Assembly: GCA_001931875.2 (NCBI GenBank)
Contig: MSJH02000676.1
Location: forward strand, 1 to 60,321
Direction: 5' to 3'
DNA: 60,321 bases
Origin: Byssochlamys sp. IMV 00236
Taxonomy: Eukaryota; Ascomycota; Eurotiomycetes; Eurotiales; Thermoascaceae
A model generated the notes under the pieces. It was not told where the DNA came from. It worked only from the letters and a program-made list of their open reading frames with translations, and did not search any database. The position numbers and the translations under genes were made by a program. Of the stretch, positions 50,580 to 60,321 are shown piece by piece; the first letter of the stretch is position 1; each line of letters begins with the position of its first letter.

Positions 50580-53240
50580 AATAAACTATTAATATATAAT
50601 ATATATTATAATTAATATTAGAAATAAGAGAGAGACTATTAGTATATAAAAGGCTAATATTTTTAAATTTATTTATATAGATATATATAGTTAAATGCTA
50701 AAATCTAAAGATAAATATATTTATTTCTTAATAGTTATAAATAATTTTTTTAAAAAAATATAGATATTTCTAATAAAAGCTAAATCTAATATTACCCTTA
50801 TCTTAAATAAATAGAAAAAAAAGTTAAAATAGTAATAAGTCTTTAAATTCTTAATATATAATTAAATAATATACTAGAACTTAAAAATCTTTTTAAGACT
50901 TAAAAAAATAATTTAGCACTTATTATAAATTAATAGTTCTATATATATTAATATAGAATAAAGCTATAAAATAAATAAATATATTAGACTATTAAAAAAG
51001 GAATAAGAGCTATACTTAAAGATTTAAACCTTTTAATTAAATTATAAGTAAAAATAGCTTAAACTAATATATATATTAAAAATAGAGTATTAAATAGATT
51101 AATAATTAATAGGGTTTAAATATCTCTAAAAAAAGCCTTTATTAGAATTAAGCTATTAATTAATTACTTAAAAGTATAGATATTAGGTAATATTATATAT
51201 AAACCTAAAATCTCTGCTATAAGGTATATAAAGAGATAAATTAATAAATTAAGGTAAGATCTATATTTTTATAAGATATATTAAGAAAATAAATAAATAA
51301 TAGAAAGTTTAGGCTTTAAATATAAAAAAGACTATTAAAACTTATTAAGCTAAATTCTTTAAAAATAAATTAAAAAAAGACTTAAATCTTAAGATTCTCT
51401 AAAGATTATTACTAAATATAGTATTAATAAAAAATTTAAAAGATTAACTAATAACTTAGCCTATTATCTTAAATATATATATACTCTTAAATAGAAAGAA
51501 GAATAATATTAATAATTAAAAGGAGAGCTATAAGGAAGTTCTAATTTTTCCTTAAAAAAAAGAAATATTTTATTAAAAAAAACCGAAATATTTCTTTAAA
51601 AAGAAAAATAAGCTTTTTATTATAGTAAAATTATAAAATAAGAGAAGATATTTAATTATCCTTACTTTAATAATTTAAATAATTATAAAGATTTATAAAT
51701 AAATCTCCTATCTTTATTAAGCAGATAAGTTATATCTTATATAAAGATTCTCTATATAGTAAAGTATAAGAGAGAGAAGATTAAGTTATTAAATAATAAA
51801 TAAAATACTAAAAAGTTATATTAAATATTAAATAATACTTATATTAAATCTCCTATCTCTAGGTATTAATACAGACTAGAAAAAGTATATAAAATAAGTA
51901 TTAAATATTATAATAGCAATATATATAGTAAAAAAGTATATTCTAATTTTAAACTTATATTATACTATAATTAATAACTTTATTTAGAGTAAATTATAGC
52001 AGAATATATTTAAAGCTAAAATAAATGCGCTTTAAATAAATAAAACTTTTAAAGTAGTTATATTACTATTAAGAGCTAATATTATAATTAGCTATTAAGT
52101 ATTAGCTATAAAATATAACTTAAATAATTCTCTTTAGAAGTTTAAGGTATACTTTATTATTTAAGGATTTATTTAAAAATATAGTATTAATTTTAAGTAT
52201 ACTTTTACTTCTACCTTATAATATAATATACTATAAATATTTCTAGCTATTATTATAATAGAGAATTATAAGTACTATATTATAGATATTAATAATACCT
52301 TTATAAAGTTAATATTAAAGAAGGAAATCTATATAGTATTTTTACTAAGAATAAATATACTATTAGGAATAGTATTAAAAGTTCTTTAATCTCTATATAA
52401 TCTAAAATAAGCTATAAGGGATTAAAATTAAACCTATATAAAAGCATTCTAGAAAATAGGTTTTATATAGACTAATATTAATTTATACTTATTATAGCAT
52501 TTAGAGAAAAAAATCTTATTCTTAATATATATTAATAATATCTTAATTAGTATAAAATAAATAGAGAATATCTACTAATTTAAATAAAAGTTTAAATTAA
52601 TATATAAGATAAAGAACTTAAGAGAAATAAAGAAAATCTTTAGTATTTAAATTACTTAAAATAGAAAAGACTAAATATTAATAATAGATTAATCTTATTA
52701 TAGTAAAAAACTCTTATTATAATATAGAATAAATAAAGAGAAGATATATCTAATTAATATCTTATTAAACAGATATAATTCTTTAAAATTATTTAGCCCT
52801 TAAAATAAAAAAGTAAACTAAAAAGAATATTAAAAAATTATTAATAGCTTAATCTATTTAGTAATTCTAATAAGATTAGATATTATATTTATAATAAGCA
52901 GATTAAGTTAATATCTATTAAATTTATTTAAGAAGTATTTTAAGATATTAAAGTCTTTTATAAGATATCTATAATTAACTATATATCTTAGTCTTAAGTT
53001 TAATAAGAATTAAAACTAGTAATTTACTAAATATTTAGACTTAGATTATATAATAAATAAGACTAATTAAATATTAATCTTAAGGAATATTTTTATTTTA
53101 GCTAGTAGTTTAATAAGCTAATTAAGTAAAAAATAAAAATTTATTATAACTTTAATTATAGAGGCTAAATATATAGCTATATATTAAGCTATAAAATAGT
53201 CCTAATAATTAGCTCTTCTTCTAAAAGATATAGAATATAG
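50580..53240 (+). pseudogene. copia pol remnant of E4 (INT-RT-RNase H)
   Basis: The integrase core start lies near 50660-50760 and RT near 51960-52560. SLYGLKQA is decayed to SLYNLK-stop-A near 52390-52415, and the YVDD box reads Tyr-Ile-Asn-Asn-Ile at 52530-52544. The RNase H EAKYIA motif lies near 53155-53185. The ~48-bp duplication between INT and RT is present near 51540-51625. Confidence 0.85.
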
Positions 53241-53557
53241 ATATTATATTAATTTAAATAAATTTAAACTAATAATAAGAAAAGAATAAGCTTTTATTAT
53301 TAGTTCTCTAATTAAGATTTATAGAGATAATTAAATATTACTATTATTAATTAAAGATACCTATATTTATAAAAGATTAAAGTATATTAATATTATATAT
53401 TATTATATATGCGACTTATATTAAAGGAATAAGATTAATATTAAATTTATTAGAATATAAGATATAATAGCAGATAATTTTATTAAACTATTATTAAAAA
53501 TAGACTTTTTAAGATTTTTAAGTTAATTAGAATTAATTAATCTAGTAAGTTTAAACT

Positions 53558-53566
53558 AAGGAAAAG
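53558..53566 (+). other. polypurine tract of E4
   Basis: AAGGAAAAG lies immediately before the 3' LTR. E5 has AAGGAGAAG and E3 AAGAAGAAG at the same place, as expected for the plus-strand primer. Confidence 0.7.
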
Positions 53567-53838
53567 TATTATAAAATAATAATTAAGATTAGCAGGTTTT
53601 AATATAATAAAGATTTTATTTTAAAGAAATTTTTAAGAATAATTTTACTTTAGTAAAATTAAGCGGCTTAAAGAAACTATTTCTTAAGCTTTATATAAAA
53701 TCTATTGCCCTAACTAAGAATATATATATATACTTAGTATTTACTATATACGCTAATATTCTTTCTCCTTAAGTATTATTAGCCTTTTAAGCTATTAAAT
53801 TAGTCTAGGGAATTCTATTTAAACCTATTCTTTTTAAC
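53567..53838 (+). repeat. 3' LTR of E4
   Basis: This is the 272-bp partner of 48538-48810, followed by TSD CTATA. Confidence 0.95.
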
Positions 53839-54079
53839 TCTATATAAGTATACTTAAAACTTATAGAGAGCCTTTAATATTACCTTATATTTTAACTTTC
53901 TTTTATTATATTGCCTCTTTATTTATATTTATACTTTATTTTTATATCTAGCTAGATATCTTTTATTAAATTCTTTTTCTTTTTAAATAAGTTATACTCT
54001 TTATTTATTATTATTAGTATTTATATTAATAATAATTATTTCTCTTTTTTTATAGTTAATTAACTTAAGCGCTAGAGCT

Positions 54080-54871
54080 ATTATTAAGGCTATTTTTAAG
54101 GTATTTATTAAGTCTTATTATTTTAGTTCTTAAAAGAAGTTTTACTCTTTTCTTAATATTAAGTATATTAGCTTAGCTTTAATAGTATCCTTTTTAATCT
54201 ATATCTAATAATAAGCTATAATCTCTAGAAATTCTTTTATTTCCTATAAGTTTTAATAGAATAGCTATTTTAAAATCTTAATTATTTTTATAGATTTTAA
54301 GTATTTCTCTTTTATATTATATATATATTTTACTATTTTAATCTCTAGAATTATAAATTATAATTTCTCTTTAATAATAATTAAGCTAGTAAGTTTAAAA
54401 CTATATAATACCTTATTAATATTTTAAATATATTTAAATATAAACCTCTTAATCTTAAGTAGTACTTTCTCTTTTTTATAGTTAGTCTTAAGACCTTATA
54501 TTAAAGTATTATTTAAAAATATATTATAGATATTAGAGATATTATTAGTAAGCGCTTTTATAACTTTATATATAAATTCTAGTATTATATTAGTTTATTC
54601 TTACAGTAGTTTAACTTAATAAATTAAACTAATTTTAAGTATATAGAAAGCTATTAAGTTATATAATTCTTCTGCTAATCTTAACTAATTATATCTAGAG
54701 AATAAATCTATTAATATAGATATTAATTTTCTGCTAAACTTCTTAGAGAATTTATTAGTTAAAGAGAGTAAATTAATATCTTTTATTATTATCTAGTTAA
54801 TTTTTATTACTATATTAATTAATTAGTATTTATTATTTTTTTTATAAGAAACTATAGGTTCCTATAGAGCT
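54080..54871 (-). pseudogene. gypsy reverse transcriptase remnant G1
   Basis: On the minus strand from 54871 the frame opens with a run close to SxxRNxWFLxKKKxxKYxLIN. An I(S/D)LLDLFSGYDQ-like region, AF, a decayed FLDD box reading F-L-N-N, and runs like LKTNYKKEKVLLKIKRF and NINKVLYS follow. This pattern belongs to a group of fungal Ty3/gypsy elements whose catalytic box is followed by a GVKGP-type stretch. The G1 pol continues leftward through RNase H and, beyond E4, the integrase finger near 47900. The stops are RIP-type. Confidence 0.8.
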
Positions 54872-57800
54872 CTTAACTTTATTTAAAGATTTTAACCTTT
54901 ATTCTTTCCTTTATTATTATTTATATTATATTATAAAGTATCTTTAATATTAAAAAGCTTTTTATTTACTATAGCTTATATTATATAGTCTAAATAATAA
55001 TTAGAGATATTATTTTAAAGTATATTTATCTAATTTCTTTAAAAGTCTATATAAGGGCGGCTTTTTTAATAAAGAGTATTTTTATTAATAATTCTTTCTC
55101 TTTAAACTATAAGGCTTTTTTTATAATAAAATTTTTTAAGTATTTTAAGATTAGTTTTATTCCTTTTATTATATTTAATATCTTTAGCTAGATATAATTA
55201 GTAAATTCTCTTTATATTTTTTTTATATTTCTTTAAGAGTTTAAGTAATAATACTCTTAGATAATTTTTTTTTTACTTTAATAATCTTTTTAATACTATT
55301 ATAAGTTTATTTATTATATTTACTAGATAAATTTTCTTATACTTCTTTTTATATTAAGTATTAATAGTATAAATTTATTTATAAAGAATTATATACTCTC
55401 TTTTATTTAAGTAAGTATATCTTTTATCTATATATCTTATAGGATTATAAGATTAATTATATAATAGGGCTAAGCTATATTATATAAATAAGCGGGCTAA
55501 TTAGCTAAGCTAATTAATTTCTTTAATTAAAAAGGCCGCCCGCTTAATTACTTAGATTATATAATATCTTAATATTATATCTTTTCTTACTAGACTTAAC
55601 TAAGATTATCTATAATTCTTACGCTTATAAGTCTCTCTTAGACTAATTATATTTATTAATATAGTATTCTACCGCTAATTCTCTAACTATTTATAGTCTA
55701 GGAGCTTAAGTTACTCTATAGTATATTCTCTAATTAGATAGCAGCTAATTATTCCCTTTAATAATAGTTAATTATTATTACAGTATATAAGATTAATAAT
55801 TATAGAGTTTATTACTTAATACCTATTATTATTATATATATCTTATTAAGTTAAGCTATTCTTTATTTTAATCTTAACCCTTATTTATTAATTTTAATTA
55901 AGTAATATAATTAGGTAAAAGTTTCTATTAAGCGGTTAAGGCTTAAGAGATAATCTATTATAGTAATTAAGAGTATATATTATTTATATCTTTTATTATT
56001 ATAGTCTTCTTCTTCTCTATTTATTATTCTCCTTATATCTATTTAAGTTATTTATTTATCTCTTAATCTTTACTTCTTCTTTACTTTCTATATATTATAT
56101 GCCCTAATTATTTTTATTCTTATTACTTATTTATCTGCTATAGTCTTAATACCTTATTATATTTTCTCCTATAATTAGAGTTATAACTATTATAATCTTT
56201 TATTATAATATAGTCTTAAATAGCTTTTTTACTTCTTTAAAAAGTAATCTTATATCTTTATTTTATTATGCTTTAAGTAAACTAAGTATTTTATATACTC
56301 TTTTTAATAGCCTCCCTATTAATCTATTTATTAATTAGCTTATATTAATAATTAGTACTTATAATATTTATTAAATCTTTAATATAACTTTATTTTAATC
56401 GCTTTATATTCTCTATTTAGCTTAATTAATTAAGTATATTACTTATTATAATTCTAACCTTAATTTTAACTTAATCTTTATTTATTCTTATATTAATTAG
56501 ACTAATCTTCTCTTAGTTAAATATATAATTATTTTAGTTAATCTTACTAGCAGTATTTCTATATAATACTATAACCTTAAGACTCTTTATAATCTAGTAA
56601 TTCTTATAAACCTGCTAATTATAGATAATTTATATTATAAGTTATTAGCTATATATATAAAGTATAGCATTTTATAGCGCTTAAATAGTAATAATCTGCC
56701 TTATATATAAGATATTACTTCTAATAATTACTATATTTTAGCTACTCTAATTTAATTATATAATAATATATAGCTGCCTTAATATATATATTACTACTAG
56801 GGCCTTAGCCCTTTTAATAAATATATTATATTAAGTAATATTATTAATTATACCTGCACTAATTATATATAAATAAGTAATTATTAATATTATAGTATTA
56901 GTAAGTTTTTTCTTCTCTTTTTAATTAACTTAATTAATTCTAATAATTTAAGAATTATTATTAATACTTTCTCTATCTTAAGCTGCTTTAATAATTACTT
57001 CGCTCTACTCCTTAATTATATTAATAATATTTTTAGTGCTAAAGATAGTAATATAATAGAGGTTAAAGATATTAAGATTATTTTATTTATTTATTTTAAA
57101 GCGCTTAAACTAGAGTTTAATTATAAGAGCTATTTAAGGGCCTTATTATACTATATTTATTACCTATTTAGCGAGTCTAATTTAAATTATCTTTTAGCCT
57201 AGATATTAGCTAATTATACCCTTAATTATACTAGCTCTTCGCATACTGCTAATTAAACTAGTTCTTTAATTATATTAACTATTTTAACTTATTATACTTA
57301 TTAAAATTTTATAATTTAAATTATAGATTAAACTCTTATAGAATTAATTACTTTTTATATTAAGCTTATAGAGTTTACTTCTTATTTTAACAGCGTTATT
57401 AATATTTATAAAACTAGGCTATATATATAGTTACTAGTTATAATCTCCTTAATTCTTTTTTAGTTTAATTATTCTAGTAGTCCCTATTTTAATTAGTTAT
57501 ATCCTTTTACTATTTAAGTTAGTATTTTAAATAAGCTAATTAGTTTTATTCCTTTAATACTATATATAAGTAGTTTTCTAGTTTATAATAATATAATTTT
57601 ATTGCTTAACTTCTTCCTTTTACCCTTTTTATTATATAGCCCTTTATTAATAAGTCTTTTCTTTTTTTACCTAGAGTAGTTAATTATTACTATAAAGGTC
57701 TAATTAGTTAAAATTATATTTTAATATATATTAATTGCCTTTTTATCCTCTAATTATACTATCTAGGTAAGTGCTTTTAAAGAGGTAATTAACTCTTAAT

Positions 57801-57980
57801 TTAAGTCTTCCTTAGTTATATTTAAGTCTATCTTAAATATTTATATATATTGAGGTTTTTAATAAAGCTAATAAGGTATTTATTAATCTCTCTTAATATA
57901 GTTTAATTTTTATAAGACTTTATTAATAACTTTATTTTTCTCCCCTATCTTATATAAGTATACTCTTATATATTCCTATT
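54872..57980 (-). other. debris upstream of the G1 RT
   Basis: Gag and protease of G1 would be expected here on the minus strand, but I cannot read any of their motifs. From about 55480 the sequence carries more C and G and more GCT/AGC words than further left, and probably belongs to another element. No LTR pair was found. Confidence 0.4.
55490..55545. repeat. GC-rich 8-bp inverted repeat with 40-bp loop
   Basis: AAGCGGGC at 55490-55497 pairs with GCCCGCTT at 55538-55545. Several CpG sites survive in an otherwise CpG-free stretch, and the loop contains a TTAGCTAAGCTAA near-palindrome. It may be the terminus or LTR part of an unidentified element. Confidence 0.6.
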
Positions 57981-59449
57981 TATTCTATTCTATATATATT
58001 ATTATTAATAATTTTAAGTATAATAATAGAGCGAGTTCTATTATATTAATAATATTACAGATCTTTAATTAATTAATAGATATATTATCTCTTTTTAATA
58101 AGCGCCTAGTTATAAGCTAATAATATCTATAATTTTTCTAGTTTATTAACTTTTACTTCTACTAACTGTAATCTATTAATTAAGTTATATAGAATATATT
58201 CTTCTAGCTTCTTAAAAATATATATCCTTAAGAGATATTATTTTAAGACTTAATAAGGTTTAAACTAATTATATTATAATTTCTAGTATATTTTATTCTT
58301 AACTAGTACTTATATTTCCTTCTAGAATCTAGTTAAGGTAATAGCCTTATCTCTAATATATTATATATATATCGCCTAGTTTAAGAGTTTTTTATTTATT
58401 AATAACTAGATATAGTTTACCTTTATTAATCTCTTATTATAGTTTATAGCTAGGCAATTTTTATTATCCTTAATTAAGTTATTAGATATTCTTAGATAGA
58501 CTCTATATATTAAATAAAAGAGGCTTATCTTTAAAATAAAGTAATATTAAATCTAGATTATAAATAGTACTTATAGTAAATACTTATTCTATAGATATAT
58601 AGGTTTTCTTAATAGATATTTAGTTAGTATTTATTTAAATATACTATTTAAATTCTTAACCTTCTTATTTATATATAGATATTATAATATTATTATTTAA
58701 TACTATATCTTAATTAGCTTTAAGTAATACTATATTGCCTCTATAAGTAAATTATATTTATTATTTATTAAGAGTTTTTATAATATTCTATAGTTAATAT
58801 AGATTTTATTATATAAGAACTTTATAATTATTTTCTCTATTATATTTAAGATAATTCTTACTATTAATTAGCTTATAATATAATTAATTACTATAATAAT
58901 CTAGCAGTTTTTATTTAATATTATTAATAATCGCTTAATTAAGTTTATTCTCTATTGCTTAAATAAGCATATATTTAGCTATATTTAGTATTATACTTTT
59001 TTCTATTTTAATAATAGCTAGAGTTACTATATAGTCTAGCAATTTAGGCAGGTAGCTATATATTCTTATATATTCTTTTATATACCGGGCTATTAAGCTT
59101 ATATATAAAGAATACTCTCTAGCCTTAAGTAACTTAAATGCTTAAATTCTTTATATATTTAGTATATTAAGTTATAATAAAATAGTAGTTTTAAGTATAA
59201 TATTACCTTCCTATTATTATAGATATAAATAAATATATTATCTATATCTTATATAGTTACCTTAAATTTAAGGCTATTCTCTATAATTAATTAGGCTAAT
59301 TAATTATTTATTAAGATTATATTATACTTTTAGAATATAATTATTATCTCTATTTATTCCTCTTTAAATACTTTATATATAGCGGATAATAATATTATTA
59401 TATCTATAATATTTATAGGCTAATCTTCTATAAAGTTAAAGTATTAATT
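57981..59449 (-). other. debris downstream of the G2 RNase H
   Basis: On the minus strand this follows the G2 RNase H, so integrase is expected. I could not read a zinc finger or DDE core with confidence. It is strongly RIP-mutated, with no repeats noted. Confidence 0.4.
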
Positions 59450-59870
59450 AATAGCATTAGAGATAATAGCCTTTAATCCTTTCTTATACTAAATATTAAA
59501 AATATATTCTTAAAATTCTAATACCTATTATACTAGTTATTTTAAATATATCTTTATAGATTAAAGGTACTATAGGCTCTTATAATTAATAAGTATTATT
59601 ATTATTATTCTATTATTAATATATTAATTATATAGTTATAATATATATTTAATAGCTAAGAGTTCTTTTTTATAGATAGAGTAGTTTAATTTTATATTAC
59701 TTAGTTTATAGTTATTATATATAATAAAATATAGTTAATTCTCCTTATTTTATTATATAAGTATATATTTAATTACTTACTCTAATACATTTATTTTAAT
59801 AATAAACGGCTTCTTCTAGCTTAGTTATATAAGTATTAATTATAATACTAATATAGATTAAATTTATAAA
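59450..59870 (-). pseudogene. gypsy RNase H remnant G2
   Basis: On the minus strand from about 59870 the translation follows the Ty3/gypsy RNase H pattern. A decayed ETDAS start comes first, then an NYSIYKKELLAIKYIL run (live form NYPIYDKELLAI), a region where TDHKSLxYL now reads I-N-Y-K-S-L, and a decayed KADALS-type end near 59450-59470. RT should lie to the right, but the sequence is cut at 59885 by the MITE. Because G1 has its own RNase H position near 48.3 kb, G2 is a separate element. Confidence 0.75.
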
Positions 59871-59884
59871 AAGGCTACTTTATA

Positions 59885-60321
59885 GGGCCTACACCTCGGC
59901 CCAGCCGGGGGCGAGCTCAGCCCACCCTAGAAGCTCAGCCCACCCGAGTATTTTTACCATTTTTTAAGTGGGCCGAGCTTTTAAACTAAAAACTTCAAAA
60001 ATTTATTAAAAGTCGAAACCTAAAGATATTTCACTCGAAATTAAATATTTATATAGGTTATAACCTATATCTTATATATATAAAAAAAGAAAAATTAAAT
60101 ATCTAAAAATCGATTTTTAAGAATTAAAAAACCAAGAAAGATTTGTAATTTTCGAATTTCTATGTGTAATTTACTAACTCTTGCCCTAGCGTACCCAATT
60201 AAAATCCTAAAATCCTAATTTTAATATATAATGTAGACTAAAATATAAATTATTTTATAATATTTTTTATATATTTCTACTATGCCTAAATAGGCTAGGA
60301 AAAATCAAAGTTTCTTGGGGT
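59885..60321 (-). mobile_element. MITE copy 3, inverted, cut by window end
   Basis: This 437-bp stretch matches the reverse complement of 38406-38843. I noticed one base of indel in an A-run and a C/T difference near 59994. It lacks the outer ~82 bp of the left TIR because the window ends. The right TIR starts at 59885 with GGGCCTACACCTCGG. The flanking 9 bp at 59876-59884 (TACTTTATA) should recur beyond the window. Confidence 0.9.

Larger units (their letters stand above)
48538..53838 (+). mobile_element. Ty1/copia retrotransposon, family A, copy E4
   Basis: This is a complete element of 5301 bp with LTRs at 48538-48810 (273 bp) and 53567-53838 (272 bp) and a perfect TSD CTATA (48533-48537 and 53839-53843). 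Its interior is collinear with E3. It sits in gypsy G1, whose minus-strand RT lies to its right and integrase finger to its left. It is dead by RIP in every frame. Confidence 0.95.

Noticed and set aside
1..60321. tRNA, rRNA or cellular genes
   Set aside because: I saw no cloverleaf-like GC-rich segment, no rRNA signature and no intact exon. The only GC-rich patches are transposon termini.

Overview
The window holds no gene that could still make a protein. It is a stack of dead transposable elements in DNA made of almost nothing but A and T. Outside a few short GC-rich patches, CpA, TpG and CpG dinucleotides are nearly gone, and TpA stops fall in every frame. This is the signature of repeat-induced point mutation (RIP), so the source is most likely a filamentous ascomycete with AT-rich, gene-poor compartments (inference; the species cannot be told). 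Elements were placed by terminal repeats, target-site duplications (TSDs) and decayed protein motifs, because no reading frame survives.

Layout. 1-298: end of a short TIR element (MITE). 299-804: fragment of the element called X here. 805-6151: copia-A copy E1 (minus). 6152-8391: 3' part of a copia-B element (plus). 8392-9545: fragment of a Mutator-like element (MULE) with a tandem array. 9546-24944: element X, with 150-bp terminal direct repeats and 5-bp TSD GTCTT, inserted into that array. X itself carries a 6.85-kb MULE-like element at 12255-19102, with TIRs and a 9-bp TSD. 24966-32341: a chimeric copia remnant, split by copia-A copy E2 (minus, 26065-30842). 32342-37870: debris containing a Ty3/gypsy gag-pol remnant (G3, plus). 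37880-38843: a partial MITE, a 20-N gap, a spacer and a complete MITE. 38853-59884: minus-strand gypsy debris (G1 and G2), interrupted by two plus-strand copia-A copies with matching 5-bp TSDs (E3 41652-46933, TTATT; E4 48538-53838, CTATA). 59885-60321: a third MITE, inverted and cut by the window end.

Relations. The four full copia-A copies share 272-275 bp LTRs and the copia order gag-integrase-RT-RNase H. Their primer-binding site reads like the complement of the initiator-Met tRNA anticodon stem-loop. The MITE and the 6.85-kb element share TIR sequence and 9-bp TSDs, so the larger one, or a relative, probably mobilised the MITE. The MITEs are nearly identical and still GC-rich at their ends, so they are recent. 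They coincide with both window ends and the only gap, so assembly probably broke on them.
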